In this document: in pieces, positions 25,332 to 34,869 of the stretch | Position numbering within the stretch: the stretch's first letter is position 1 | How the letters are laid out: every line of letters starts with the position of its first letter | Assembly (NCBI RefSeq): GCF_038002345.1 | Contig: NZ_JBBOCJ010000001.1 | Coordinates: 2,356,001 to 2,420,000 of the forward strand | Direction: 5' to 3' | Length of the DNA: 64,000 nucleotides | Source of the DNA: Paenibacillus sp. FSL M7-0420 | GTDB lineage: Bacteria; Bacillota; Bacilli; Paenibacillales; Paenibacillaceae | Made by a program: the position numbers and the translations under genes | Notes under the pieces: model-generated | What the model saw: the letters and a program-made list of their open reading frames with translations, nothing else | Database searches by the model: none | What the model was told of the DNA's origin: nothing

Positions 25332-26726
25332 ATGAAAAAAAAGATGTTGATGATGTTCCTGGGTATGATTACACTAATGATCTATCCGGTCAGCGCCTTC
25401 GCGGCTGAGGGTCCGGCAGCACCGGATCTGCAGATTGGACTCGACACTGCATTTACGTTCCTGGCATTTATCCTTGTGTTCTTCATGCAATCAGGATTTG
25501 CATTACTTGAGGCGGGTTCGGTCCGGATGAAGAATGCCGGTCACGTGGCCGGTAAGACGGTACTGACACTGGCGATTGCCAGTTTGTGCTTCTGGGCACT
25601 GGGCTTTGGCCTTGGCTTCGGTAACGGCAACAGCTTCTTCGGAACTACAGGCTTCTTCTACGGCGGTGATTCTACGGCCTCTGCATTTGAATCCCTGGCC
25701 TTCTCCGATGTTACACTAAATACGAAATTCCTGTTCCAAATGGCATTTGCCGCAGTCTCCCTGGCGATTGTATCCGGCGGTATGGCTGAACGTGCTAAGC
25801 TTAGCGTATATATTATCTTCGGAATTCTCTTCTCGGTTGTAATTTATCCGGTTGTCGCTCACTGGGTATGGGGCGGCGGCTGGCTGGCAGAGCTGAGCAT
25901 GCAGGATTATGCAGGTTCTACAGTAGTCCATCTTACAGGTGCAACGGCGGCTGTAGTGGCGACCATTCTCCTCAAGCCCCGTCTTGGCAAATTCAACAAA
26001 GAAGGCAAGCCGGTTATTATTCCGGGTCATAACCAGGTCTTCACTGTACTTGGGGTTATCATTCTCTGGTTCGGCTGGTTCGGCTTTAACCCAGGCAGCG
26101 CCTTGTCTCCTATGGGCGGATTCTTCGGACACGTAGCGCTGACTACGAACATTGCAGCGGCGGCAGGCGGTCTGGCAGCACTGGCAGCTTCCTGGCTGTA
26201 CTTCGGTAAATCCGATATTCCGGCCATGCTTAACGGCGTACTGGCAGCTCTGGTTGCCATTACCGGTGCCTGTGCCTTCGTAGAGCCTTGGGCAGCCATC
26301 ATTATCGGTCTCATTGCCGGTGCCTTCACCTTCATGACCTCGCAGTGGCTGGAGCGTGCAGGATTGGATGATCCGATCTATGCTTTCTCTGTACATGGTA
26401 TCGCCGGTATGTGGGGTGCGTTGTCTACAGGCCTCTTCGCAGCACCTGATCTGATTGAACAAGGCGCACTAGTAGGTAAAGCAGGTCTGTTCTACGGCGG
26501 CGGCTTCCATCAGCTCGGTGTGCAGGCACTGGGTGTAGTCGGAACCTTCGTGTTCGTAGCTGTGATGTCCTTCGTCATCCTGTATGTAATGAAAATGGTT
26601 ATGGGTATCCGTGTAACGGAAGAAGAAGAATTGATGGGTCTGGATATCAGTGAGCATGGTACGTACGGTTATCCTGAGCAAATGAAGCTGATTAGTGAAT
26701 CAGAATCCAAAACCCTCAAACACTAA
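25332..26726 (+). CDS. amtB: Ammonium transporter (Amt/AmtB)
   Basis: This 464-residue protein has a signal-like first helix (MLMMFLGMITLMIYPVSAFAAEG) and 11 further hydrophobic helices, with Amt hallmarks: the GFALLEAGSVR start of the family domain, DYAGSTVVHLTGATAA (pore Asp and first conserved His), FNPGSAL and the C-terminal VHGIAGMWGAL with the second pore His. It conducts ammonium into the cell. No glnK gene follows, unlike the usual amtB-glnK pair; instead a DUF294 nucleotidyltransferase and a DnaQ-like exonuclease follow. The ATG at 25332 is preferred over GTG 25320 because GGGG lies six bases upstream. Confidence 0.96.
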   Translation: MKKKMLMMFLGMITLMIYPVSAFAAEGPAAPDLQIGLDTAFTFLAFILVFFMQSGFALLEAGSVRMKNAGHVAGKTVLTLAIASLCFWALGFGLGFGNGNSFFGTTGFFYGGDSTASAFESLAFSDVTLNTKFLFQMAFAAVSLAIVSGGMAERAKLSVYIIFGILFSVVIYPVVAHWVWGGGWLAELSMQDYAGSTVVHLTGATAAVVATILLKPRLGKFNKEGKPVIIPGHNQVFTVLGVIILWFGWFGFNPGSALSPMGGFFGHVALTTNIAAAAGGLAALAASWLYFGKSDIPAMLNGVLAALVAITGACAFVEPWAAIIIGLIAGAFTFMTSQWLERAGLDDPIYAFSVHGIAGMWGALSTGLFAAPDLIEQGALVGKAGLFYGGGFHQLGVQALGVVGTFVFVAVMSFVILYVMKMVMGIRVTEEEELMGLDISEHGTYGYPEQMKLISESESKTLKH

Positions 26727-26756
26727 TATTTATACTCAGGCAGGGAGGCGGACCGA

Positions 26757-27839
26757 GTGGCTTCGATGGAGGCAGCAGATTGGAACGAAGAAGAAAGTTA
26801 CTTGTCCATCGTAACAGCCGGTTCGCCAGAGGAGCTTAAGGCGAGGCGTACCGCATGTCAGCAAGTGCTGCTGGAGCAACTGAGTGTGATTCCCGTTCAG
26901 GAATGGATGCACCGGGTCAATGCGATGCATGACCAGCTTGCCGGGACGGCGGTACGCATATGTGAGGCGCAGATGAAGGAGGCGGGCTACGGCCTGCCTC
27001 CCTGCGCCTATTCCTTTATTGTATTCGGCAGTGCGGGCCGGCAGGAGGCTACGCTGTGGAGCGATCAGGATAACGGCTTAATTGTAGAGGAAGCGCTGGA
27101 GGGTGAGCGGAAAAGGTATTTCGAAGCTTTTGGCAGCATGCTGTCGGATATGCTTGAGGCGATTGGCTATGAGAAATGCGAGGGCAGGGTCATGTGCTCT
27201 GAGCCGCTCTGGCGGAAGTCACTGGCAGACTGGAAGCGCCAGCTGGCTGACTGGATGGAGCAACTCGAATGGGAGCCTGTCCGGTACCTGATTATAGCTT
27301 CGGATATGCGTCATGTAGCGGGAAGTGAGGCGCTGTCTGCGCAGTGGCGGGAAGCCCTGCATGCCGGATTCACAGATAACAGCAAATTGACGATGGCGGT
27401 GCTGCGCAATACGGTGCGTCATAAAGCAACGCTGAATCTGCTGGGGCAGGTGCTCACGGAACGGTTCGGTGATAATGCCGGCGGCTTCGATGTCAAATAC
27501 GGCCTCTACATTCCGCTTGTCAATATTGTCAGGCATTTGTCGCTGCTGCACGGAATCGAAGCAACTTCGACACTGAAGCGGCTGGATGAGCTGGCTAAGC
27601 TGGAGCAGTATCAGCATCTGGAAGAGATCAGGCGGGCTTGTCTGACGGCGCTCAGGATGCGGGTGAACACGCCGTTTACGGTGACGGACGGCCTGCTCGT
27701 GAGCAGTGATTATTATGCGGAGAATGATCTGAAGAATAAGCAGCTCCGGGCGGAGCTGCGGGAAAGCCTGCTGCTGATCCGGCGCCTGCATAAGGCGCTG
27801 CAGCGGCAGCTCCGGTCAGCGGAAAGGAGACAGCTATGA
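26757..27839 (+). CDS. DUF294 nucleotidyltransferase-like (GlnD-like) protein
   Basis: This 360-residue soluble protein has a nucleotidyltransferase core, GSAGRQE at 91-97 with the paired acidic residues Asp103 and Asp105 (SDQDN), and a helical C-terminal half matching DUF294_C. Related NTase domains occur in GlnD, which uridylylates PII. There are no CBS or cyclic-nucleotide domains at the N-terminus, unlike many DUF294 proteins. The start is GTG behind GGGAGG, 30 bp after amt, and the stop overlaps the exonuclease start by four bases, so the three genes form an operon. A role in nitrogen or nucleotide signalling is inference. Confidence 0.88.
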   Translation: MASMEAADWNEEESYLSIVTAGSPEELKARRTACQQVLLEQLSVIPVQEWMHRVNAMHDQLAGTAVRICEAQMKEAGYGLPPCAYSFIVFGSAGRQEATLWSDQDNGLIVEEALEGERKRYFEAFGSMLSDMLEAIGYEKCEGRVMCSEPLWRKSLADWKRQLADWMEQLEWEPVRYLIIASDMRHVAGSEALSAQWREALHAGFTDNSKLTMAVLRNTVRHKATLNLLGQVLTERFGDNAGGFDVKYGLYIPLVNIVRHLSLLHGIEATSTLKRLDELAKLEQYQHLEEIRRACLTALRMRVNTPFTVTDGLLVSSDYYAENDLKNKQLRAELRESLLLIRRLHKALQRQLRSAERRQL

Positions 27840-28585
27840 AGGAGCCGAGCAAGGGCGGAGGATTCTGGAATAATCTGCGGCAAGGCGGAATGCCCTCCGC
27901 CATCGCTTCCATGAGAGGCGGAGAATCGGCGCAGCAGACAGCCCAGCAAATGGCCTTTATCCGTTCTCTGATGCGCGAGAAACGGCGTCCCGAGGTGCTG
28001 CATACTCCGCTGTCTGAACTGGAGACGGTGATATTCGATCTGGAGACTACGGGCTTCTCCCACCAGGGCGGGGATGAGATTATGTCCATCGGGGCGATCC
28101 GGGTGGTCGGGGAAGAGATCAAGGCAGAGGAATGCTTCTATACACTGGTGAACTGCGGGGCAACGATTCCGGACAATATTACGAGACTGACCGGAATCTC
28201 AGCAGAGATGACCTCCTCTGCTCCGCCGCTGATGGACGGCCTGCATAACTTCATGTCCTTCGTCGGCCAGCGGGTGCTGGTGGCGCACGGAAGTGCCCAT
28301 GACAAGGCGTTCCTGAATGCCGCCCTATGGAAGACCTCCAAGGTGCAGTTAACCCACCGGGTGCTGGATACGATGATGCTGGCCCGCTGGCTGGAGCCGC
28401 ACCGCAGCAACTACACGCTGGATGAGCTGCTGGCGGTTCATGAGATTCCCATTGAGGGCCGCCATCATGCACTGGAGGATGCCAAGATGACGGCGAAGCT
28501 GTGGGTAGCTTACATCCGCCAGATCTTACAAAAGAATCAGGTAGATACGTTAGGCGACTTGTACGCCTATCTAAGCAGGACATGA
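27836..28585 (+). CDS. DnaQ-like 3'-5' exonuclease (DEDDh)
   Basis: This 249-residue protein carries the DEDDh exonuclease set: Asp68 and Glu70 in FDLETTG, Asp156 in HGSAHDKAF, and His211 with Asp215 in HHALEDAK. A polar N-terminal ~60 residues is extra. These enzymes degrade single-stranded DNA or RNA from the 3' end or act on dinucleotides; polymerase proofreading is unlikely because no polymerase is fused. It overlaps the DUF294 gene by ATGA, indicating coupled translation and a shared role. Confidence 0.9.
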   Translation: MKEPSKGGGFWNNLRQGGMPSAIASMRGGESAQQTAQQMAFIRSLMREKRRPEVLHTPLSELETVIFDLETTGFSHQGGDEIMSIGAIRVVGEEIKAEECFYTLVNCGATIPDNITRLTGISAEMTSSAPPLMDGLHNFMSFVGQRVLVAHGSAHDKAFLNAALWKTSKVQLTHRVLDTMMLARWLEPHRSNYTLDELLAVHEIPIEGRHHALEDAKMTAKLWVAYIRQILQKNQVDTLGDLYAYLSRT

Positions 28586-28724
28586 GGGTTATTGTGTAAG
28601 ACTGGCCGGATTGCAGTGCAAAGCGGGGACTAATTAAGGTATATCAGGAAGGCGGCGGGTCAGGCGCTACGTTGCGTATCGGCCTTAGGCCAATACACAT
28701 GCCGCCCGCTGCGGCAGCGCCAGC

Positions 28725-28887
28725 AGCTGCCCGCAGGTCTCCTGCGGCAGCCGGGCAGCAGAAGCTTCCCCAGCCTCTGCTGTACGGATGAGTCCGGTCT
28801 GAACAGCCGGGGGCTTCCCTGGACCGCTGTCAGCTTTACCCCTCTCTCTTCATGGGATTTCGTCTTTGACGGAATCCTCTTTTTTTA
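28725..28887 (+). terminator. GC-rich hairpin and terminator in the 28586-28959 gap
   Basis: The 374-bp gap has no convincing gene. It contains a strong hairpin (GCTGCCCGCAGG-TCT-CCTGCGGCAGC, 28725-28751) and a terminator GATTTCGTC-TTT-GACGGAATC followed by CTCT and seven T at 28856-28887. Confidence 0.6.
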
Positions 28888-28959
28888 TGATTACGTTTGA
28901 AACTGGAGCAAGTGGGGGTACAATAGAGGAAAATCCTCCATGTAAAGGATCTGAACTCT

Positions 28960-29520
28960 ATGAAAGCAGTCCATAAACGGAATGTAACGATTCTGGCCTT
29001 GATTGTTTTTCTGGCCGTTCTTGCCATAGAACATAAAGTGAAATCGGAGCCTAAGGCGGTTGCGGTCCTGCAGCAGACGGCGGAACCGGAGACTGGTGCA
29101 TCTGCCGGACTCAAGGCGCCTCCTTTTACAGTGCAGGAAGGGGATAAGCAGTATGGCGTCGATGGGGCAAGGGAGAAGCCGGTGATTCTTAACTTCTGGG
29201 CCTCCTGGTGCGATCCTTGCCGGCAGGAGGCTCCTGAGCTGAATAAGCTGGCTATGAAATACAGCAAGGTGCTGGATGTATACGGAATTAACGTGACCAG
29301 CCAGGATTACAAGCCCAATGCGGAACGCTTCGTCAAGAAGTACATGCTGACCTTTCCGGTGATGTATGATCTCAAGGGCCAGATCTTCGACAAGTATAAC
29401 GGGGCGGTGTTCCCGACCAATGTATTAATTGATAAGAACGGGTTCATCAGCGAGATTATTCTGGGGGTCCTGAGCGCAGAGGAATTGGAGAAAAAAATTA
29501 TTGCGCTGACCGGCTCTTAG
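28960..29520 (+). CDS. Membrane-anchored thioredoxin-like protein (TlpA/ResA type)
   Basis: This 186-residue protein has an N-terminal signal anchor (VTILALIVFLAVLAI), a linker, and an AhpC/TSA-type thioredoxin fold with the redox motif WCDPC (Cys84, Cys87) and the cis-Pro in AVFPTNVLID. Such proteins face the outside and reduce disulfides, for example in cytochrome c maturation (ResA) or spore-coat and cell-wall processes. No ccs genes are adjacent, so the client is unknown. It is monocistronic, convergent with cimA and shares a terminator with it. Confidence 0.9.
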   Translation: MKAVHKRNVTILALIVFLAVLAIEHKVKSEPKAVAVLQQTAEPETGASAGLKAPPFTVQEGDKQYGVDGAREKPVILNFWASWCDPCRQEAPELNKLAMKYSKVLDVYGINVTSQDYKPNAERFVKKYMLTFPVMYDLKGQIFDKYNGAVFPTNVLIDKNGFISEIILGVLSAEELEKKIIALTGS

Positions 29521-29543
29521 CACCGGCGATCAGCCGCGTAGTG

Positions 29544-29588
29544 AAAAGCCCTCCTGCGCGGATTAAGTTCCGCAGCGGAGGGCTTTTT
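29544..29588. terminator. Bidirectional terminator between the thioredoxin and cimA genes
   Basis: AAAAGCCCTCC pairs with GGAGGGCTTTTT, and an inner CGGA / TCCG stem closes the loop. The A and T runs at the two ends allow termination on both strands. Confidence 0.9.
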
Positions 29589-29615
29589 GGAGTGCATAGA
29601 GTGAAGCCAAGGAGG

Positions 29616-31235
29616 TCAGTGATTGACCAGACCTCTCGGTTCATTGCTGGTCTGGATGTCCTGCTCCAGTGAGATCTGTCCCAGAAGGGCATATCGCATG
29701 GAATCGACCAGGGCCTCCCAGCTCGCTTCGATCACGTTGCTGGATACACCTACCGTGTTCCAGGTGTCGCTATAATCCTTGGATTCAATCAGCACGCGCA
29801 CCTTCGCGGCAGTCTGGTCCTGTTCATCCAGCACACGGACCTTGTAGTCCGAGAGGTGCATATCCTTGAGCTGCGGGAAGTAGGTCTGCAGCGCCTTGCG
29901 CAGTGCGTTATCCAGCGCGTTGACCGGTCCGTTGCCTTCGGCGGCGGTGTACAGGCTCTCGCCGCCGACCTTCAGCTTGACGAAGGCCTCGGAGACGACA
30001 GGGCGGCCGGCGGTCTTCTCAACCAGCATCTTGAACGACTCGAAGGTGAACAGCTCATTCATCTCACCGGTCGCTTCCCGGAGCAGCAATTCAAGCGAAG
30101 CGTCCGCGCCTTCGAACTGATACCCCTGGTGTTCAAGATTCTTGATCTTGTCAATCACCTTGCGCGCCTGCTCGCTGCTTGGATCAAGGCTGAGGCCCAT
30201 CTCCTGCGCCTTGGACAGCACATTGCTCTGTCCGGCAAGCTCGGAGACCAGCACACGCTGCTTATTGCCGACCAGCTCAGGGGCGATATGCTCGTACGTC
30301 CGCGAATCACGCAAAATGGCAGATACGTGGATGCCGCCCTTGTGGGCGAAGGCGGCTGTGCCGACATAAGGCTGATTCACTGGCATATTCACATTGGCAA
30401 CCTCGCTGATGAACCGGGCCGTGTTGGTTAACTGCGGCAGGGAATCGCCAGGGATGCAGTGATAGCCCATCTTAAGCTGAAGTGTGGGAATGATGGAACA
30501 CAGATTGGCATTGCCGCAGCGCTCGCCATAGCCGTTAATGGTCCCCTGAACCTGCCGGGCACCGGCGCCGATTGCGCTCAGGGTGTTGGCAACCGCAAGC
30601 TCACAATCGTTATGTGTATGAATACCGAGTGATGCTTCCGGGAGCAGCACACCTATGCTTGTCACAATATCATGAATCTCATGCGGCAGGGTGCCGCCGT
30701 TCGTATCGCACATCACCAGCCAGTCTGCTCCGGCCTCGCGGGCACGGGTGAGAACAGCGGCGGCGTATTCGGGGTTGTTCTTGAAGCCGTCGAAGAAATG
30801 CTCAGCATCGAAGATGACCTCAAGTCCCTTGTGCTTCAGATAAGAGATGGAGTCGCCGATCATGGCCAGGTTTTCTTCCAGGGTCGTTTGCAGGGCAGTG
30901 TGAACATGGAAATCCCACGATTTGCCCACCAGGGTAGCCGCCGGAACGCCAGCGTTAATCATCCGCTGCAGCCCTTCGTCCTGCTCGGTTACAGTGTTTT
31001 TGCGCCGGGTGCTGCCGAATGCGGTAATCTTGGCATTCAGATGAAGCTCCTGGACTCTTTTGAAAAATTCGATATCCTTGTTGTTGCTTCCCGGATTGCC
31101 GCCTTCGATATAATGGACACCCAGATCGTCGAGTTTCCTGGCAATCTTCAGCTTGTCATCCGCCGACAGACTGATCCCCTCGCCTTGTGTTCCGTCGCGC
31201 AGGGTAGTATCGAAGATGGAGATAGACTTAGACAT
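29616..31235 (-). CDS. cimA: (R)-citramalate synthase
   Basis: This 539-residue member of the DRE-TIM/LeuA family has IFDTTLRDGTQGEG at the N-terminus, the metal-site HTHNDCELAVAN, the GxGERCGN-like NGYGERCGNANL and a C-terminal LeuA regulatory domain (about 415-520). Its sequence pattern (YIEGGNPGSNNKD, AFGSTRRK) is that of CimA rather than LeuA or homocitrate synthase. It condenses pyruvate with acetyl-CoA to citramalate, giving a threonine-independent route to 2-oxobutyrate and isoleucine. It is monocistronic, with AGGAGG before the ATG. No T-box leader is visible upstream. Confidence 0.93.
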   Translation of the reverse strand: MSKSISIFDTTLRDGTQGEGISLSADDKLKIARKLDDLGVHYIEGGNPGSNNKDIEFFKRVQELHLNAKITAFGSTRRKNTVTEQDEGLQRMINAGVPAATLVGKSWDFHVHTALQTTLEENLAMIGDSISYLKHKGLEVIFDAEHFFDGFKNNPEYAAAVLTRAREAGADWLVMCDTNGGTLPHEIHDIVTSIGVLLPEASLGIHTHNDCELAVANTLSAIGAGARQVQGTINGYGERCGNANLCSIIPTLQLKMGYHCIPGDSLPQLTNTARFISEVANVNMPVNQPYVGTAAFAHKGGIHVSAILRDSRTYEHIAPELVGNKQRVLVSELAGQSNVLSKAQEMGLSLDPSSEQARKVIDKIKNLEHQGYQFEGADASLELLLREATGEMNELFTFESFKMLVEKTAGRPVVSEAFVKLKVGGESLYTAAEGNGPVNALDNALRKALQTYFPQLKDMHLSDYKVRVLDEQDQTAAKVRVLIESKDYSDTWNTVGVSSNVIEASWEALVDSMRYALLGQISLEQDIQTSNEPRGLVNH

Positions 31236-31430
31236 GAGTGTCCTCCTAAAAGTGTTATTAGCCTTCGCAAAGGAAATTAATTTTTATATTATAGCATTTT
31301 TACGCGGGAAAGTAACAAAGAACTTTTCTCCCCGCTGTCACGAAGCGCCTCTCCGGCAAGTTGACCTCCCGCCGGGGTAGAGGTATGCTGACAATAACAA
31401 TGGAACCCCGAAGATAAGAAGGTGGATGCC

Positions 31431-32729
31431 ATGCAGAGTGTGGATCAATATTATCCGGCAAGCGGCAGGGTTATTCTGCATGTGGACATGAATGCCTTTT
31501 ACTGCTCTGTGCATGAGGCGGAAGATCCGGAGCAATATAAAGGCAAGGCGACTGCGGTGGCGGGCAGCGTGGAGGCTAGAAGGGGAATTATTGTCACCTG
31601 CTCCTACGCCGCGCGCAGGCTGGGCATCTCCACGGGCATGCAGGTGCAGAAGGCGCTGCGGATTTGTCCTTCCTTAATGCTTATTAAGCCGGATTTCCAT
31701 CTATACCGCAAGTACTCCAATGCATTCATGCAGATTGCCTACAGCTATACTCCGCTGCTCGAGGCCGTCTCCATAGACGAATGCTATCTCGATATCACCG
31801 GCTCCCGCCAATTCGGAACGCCGCCGGAGATTGCCGAGGCGCTGCAGCGGCGGATTATGGAGGAGCTGGGTCTGCCTTGCTCCATCGGAATTGCCCCCAA
31901 CAAGCTGCTGGCGAAGATCGCTTCCGATCTGAAGAAGCCCAGCGGCATCTCAGTGCTGCGGCTGCGCGATGTGCCGTCCGTGCTGTGGGATAAGCCGTGC
32001 AATGAGATGTTCGGCATTGGCGGCAAGACGGCCGAGAAGCTGCGCAAGCTGGGCATCTACAGCATCGGACAGCTGGCGGCGGCGGATGAGGCGATGCTGG
32101 TCGGCCATTTCGGCGTCATGGGCGCCTGGCTGAAGCGGGCGGGGAACGGGATTGATCACGGGATCGTGAATCCTGAGCGGGAGCAGAGCAAATCCATCGG
32201 TCATACCACCACGCTGCCGCATGATGTGGTAGGGCTGGCTGAGGCGCGCCCGATTCTGCTGAACCTGAGCGATCAGGTTGCGCGGAGGCTGAGGAAGCAG
32301 GGGCTGGTTGCAGCGGGGGTACAGCTGACGATCCGCACGCCGGATATGAAGACGATCACCCGCTCCCGCCAGCTTGAAGCTCCCACCGAGAGCGCCGAGG
32401 ACATTTATAAGGTGGCATGCGACCAGTTCGCGCGCCACTGGAAGGGCGACAAGCCGGTGCGGCTGCTGGGGGTAACGCTCCAGGGGCTGATGCCCAAAGA
32501 GGAATCGGCCATTCAGCTGGATCTGTTCGACTACGAACGGCAGCCAAAGAAGGAGTCGCTTAATAAGGCGATGGATATGCTGCGCAACAAGTTCGGCGAG
32601 AATGCGGTGCTGACCGCAGGCATGCTGAGCGACAGCCACTCGGCACGGCTGCGTAACCATAAGGAGCGGGGAACCTCGCTGCAGAAGGACAATCTGGGCG
32701 GCGCAGACAAGGATATAGACTTAAGTTAA
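31431..32729 (+). CDS. dinB: DNA polymerase IV (Y-family)
   Basis: This protein of about 432 residues has the Y-family motifs HVDMNAFYCSVH, YSYTPLLEAVSIDECYLDITGS (catalytic Asp/Glu), the helix-hairpin-helix IGGKTAEKLRKLGI and the little-finger domain (about 235-345). It is a low-fidelity translesion polymerase. ATG 31431 follows AAGGTGG by five bases; an in-frame GTG at 31422 is inside the ribosome site. I see no LexA-type GAAC-N4-GTTC box in the 195 bp before the gene, so SOS control is not supported here. Confidence 0.94.
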   Translation: MQSVDQYYPASGRVILHVDMNAFYCSVHEAEDPEQYKGKATAVAGSVEARRGIIVTCSYAARRLGISTGMQVQKALRICPSLMLIKPDFHLYRKYSNAFMQIAYSYTPLLEAVSIDECYLDITGSRQFGTPPEIAEALQRRIMEELGLPCSIGIAPNKLLAKIASDLKKPSGISVLRLRDVPSVLWDKPCNEMFGIGGKTAEKLRKLGIYSIGQLAAADEAMLVGHFGVMGAWLKRAGNGIDHGIVNPEREQSKSIGHTTTLPHDVVGLAEARPILLNLSDQVARRLRKQGLVAAGVQLTIRTPDMKTITRSRQLEAPTESAEDIYKVACDQFARHWKGDKPVRLLGVTLQGLMPKEESAIQLDLFDYERQPKKESLNKAMDMLRNKFGENAVLTAGMLSDSHSARLRNHKERGTSLQKDNLGGADKDIDLS

Positions 32730-32865
32730 GGCCCGGCATCAGCCGCTCGCAGCCTCGCAGAGAATGAGGCAATAATGTCAACACATTGAAAATTCATTGA
32801 AATTGTATCCTATTTATATTAATATGAGAAAAATAACAGGCTGCGACTGCAGGCTGTATAGTTAA

Positions 32866-33126
<261 letters not shown>

Positions 33127-33143
33127 GCTTCTGCCGTCTCCAT

Positions 33144-33192
33144 AAAAGACATCTCCGGACCGCGATAAATGCGGCTTGAGGTGTCTTTTTTT
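33144..33192 (+). terminator. Rho-independent terminator of fer
   Basis: The stem AAAAGACATCTC / GAGGTGTCTTTT with an inner CCGC / GCGG hairpin is followed by seven T. Confidence 0.92.
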
Positions 33193-33263
33193 GCGTCCAC
33201 TGCCGATATACAATAGAAGGTACATACGAATACATAACCATACCACCAATAGTGGAGGCCAAC

Positions 33264-34691
33264 ATGAAGAATGCTCAGCATCTAAAAGCCTATGTACAGA
33301 TGCATCCGGATAATAAGATGGCATGGTACTTGCTTGGTAAGGAATACTATAAGAACGGGCAGTATGGAAAAGCGAATTACTGCTATAATCAGGCCGGGGA
33401 AGTGTATGAGGCTTTTGAACGCAGCAAGGTGCCGGCGGATATGCTGCAGCAGTACGAGGAAGGGCTGCTGGAATCGGCCCGGGAACGGCAGACTGCGAGG
33501 CTCAGGAAGCGCCGGGTGCTGCTGGCCCTAATGCTGCTGCTGCTCATGCTTATTCCGGCTGCCGTCGCACCGGGAATTCTGCCGGACAGCAAGGGTGCAG
33601 CTGCGCCGGTCGCGAATATCTCAGCCGTGCTGCCGGAGACAGCCGATGAGGCGCAGGTAAGTCCGCAAGAACCGGCAAGTCTGGATTTCACGGCGGTAGC
33701 GGCGGATGCTGCTGCGGGGGGCGGGGGCCTGGCAGCCATCCTGAAGTCGGCGAAGACGCCTTCCGCCGCCGCGCTGCTCGGTATGAAGCGCTCGGGCAAA
33801 TGGCTGCTGTGGAAGAAAGGGCTGCCGCTGGAGGCTACTCTTGCCAAGAGCGGAGAAGGGCGTATAGTCTATCAGTCCTATAATCCGGCAGCGTGCGCAT
33901 GCCAGCCGCCGGATTCGGCGGAGCTTAAGCAGCAGGGGCTGGACTGGCAGAAGCAGCAGGAGGAGCTGGCTGTGCTCTGGAGTGCGCTGCGTGCGTACAA
34001 GACCAGCAAGGGGGCTTATCCCGAAGCGGTACAGGAATTAGTGAAGCCGTTCCCGGCAAACGTGCTGGGCGGCATCACCCCGCTGATGAAGGAAGCCTTC
34101 GCTCCTCTGCGCAGAGCCGCACGAGGAGAGGCGCCGCTGTTCTCAGCAGCACCGCAGCCGTCCGGCGGCCAAGATGCAGGTATTCCGGGGCAAGAGCAGA
34201 CGGGCGGCGGAGGTCCGGCGGCGGGGCCGGGGGAGAAGCTTTTTTTCAAAGAACCGCTTGCTATTATTGTAGATAAGCAAAACCACCGTCTGGCGGTCAC
34301 CAGCGGCAATGTGATTCTACGGAATTATGCCGTAGGACTCGGCGGAGATAAGACCCCTGAAGGGGAGTTCTTCATTAAGGATAAGGTTGTGAACCCGAAC
34401 GGGCGCGATAACGGGGAGTTCGGCAGCCGCGGCATGCAGCTCTCGGACAGTAATTATGCGATTCACGGGACGAATGAGCCGGATAGCATCGGCAAGGATG
34501 AGTCGCTGGGGTGTATCCGGATGAGCCGGAAGGATGTGGAGGAGCTGTTCGCCATGGTGCCGATGGGCACGAAGGTTCAAATCAGTCAAGGGGTTCTGCC
34601 TGAGGAGCTGGTCGTACCGGAGGAACGTTTCCCTTCGGATTCGCCCCGTAATCAGACCAACCCCCATAAAGTATACCATTGGCTGAACTAA
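33264..34691 (+). CDS. L,D-transpeptidase (YkuD) with TPR-like N-terminus and membrane anchor
   Basis: This protein of about 475 residues has a TPR-like pair of helices at 1-60 (MAWYLLGKEYYKNGQYGKAN), a single membrane helix (about 85-105, VLLALMLLLLMLIPAAVAP), an Ala/Gly/Pro-rich linker with weakly conserved sequence, and a C-terminal YkuD domain (about 330-455) with HGTNEPDSIG and the catalytic Cys417 in SLGCIRMS. YkuD enzymes form 3-3 crosslinks in peptidoglycan or attach proteins. The type II topology puts the TPR inside and the catalytic domain outside. ATG 33264 follows GTGGAGG by five bases. The stop overlaps a small convergent gene. Confidence 0.9.
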   Translation: MKNAQHLKAYVQMHPDNKMAWYLLGKEYYKNGQYGKANYCYNQAGEVYEAFERSKVPADMLQQYEEGLLESARERQTARLRKRRVLLALMLLLLMLIPAAVAPGILPDSKGAAAPVANISAVLPETADEAQVSPQEPASLDFTAVAADAAAGGGGLAAILKSAKTPSAAALLGMKRSGKWLLWKKGLPLEATLAKSGEGRIVYQSYNPAACACQPPDSAELKQQGLDWQKQQEELAVLWSALRAYKTSKGAYPEAVQELVKPFPANVLGGITPLMKEAFAPLRRAARGEAPLFSAAPQPSGGQDAGIPGQEQTGGGGPAAGPGEKLFFKEPLAIIVDKQNHRLAVTSGNVILRNYAVGLGGDKTPEGEFFIKDKVVNPNGRDNGEFGSRGMQLSDSNYAIHGTNEPDSIGKDESLGCIRMSRKDVEELFAMVPMGTKVQISQGVLPEELVVPEERFPSDSPRNQTNPHKVYHWLN

Positions 34692-34825
34692 TTCCCGACA
34701 AAGACAAATAAAACGGCGATCAGCGCAATCAGCAGTACCAGGCTGGCGCTGATCCACAGAATGGCTTTGCGGTTGACTTCTTCTTTTTTCTGCTGGAGTG
34801 TGGGAGGTTTGCGTTTCGTTGACAT
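34688..34825 (-). CDS. Small single-helix membrane protein, unknown
   Basis: This 45-residue ORF has a basic N-terminal half (MSTKRKPPTLQQKKEEVNRK) and one hydrophobic helix (ILWISASLVLLIALIAVLFV) with a short outside tail. AAGGGTGA lies four bases before the ATG. It is convergent with, and overlaps by four bases, the L,D-transpeptidase gene. I do not recognise a family. The clear start, helix and charge bias support a real gene. Confidence 0.65.
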   Translation of the reverse strand: MSTKRKPPTLQQKKEEVNRKAILWISASLVLLIALIAVLFVFVGN

Positions 34826-34869
34826 TTGGTCACCCTTCTTTCTCTCTTAGTCTGTGATAACCCTTACAT

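Noticed and set aside
31236..31430. LexA box upstream of dinB
   Set aside because: No GAAC-N4-GTTC motif found in this stretch.
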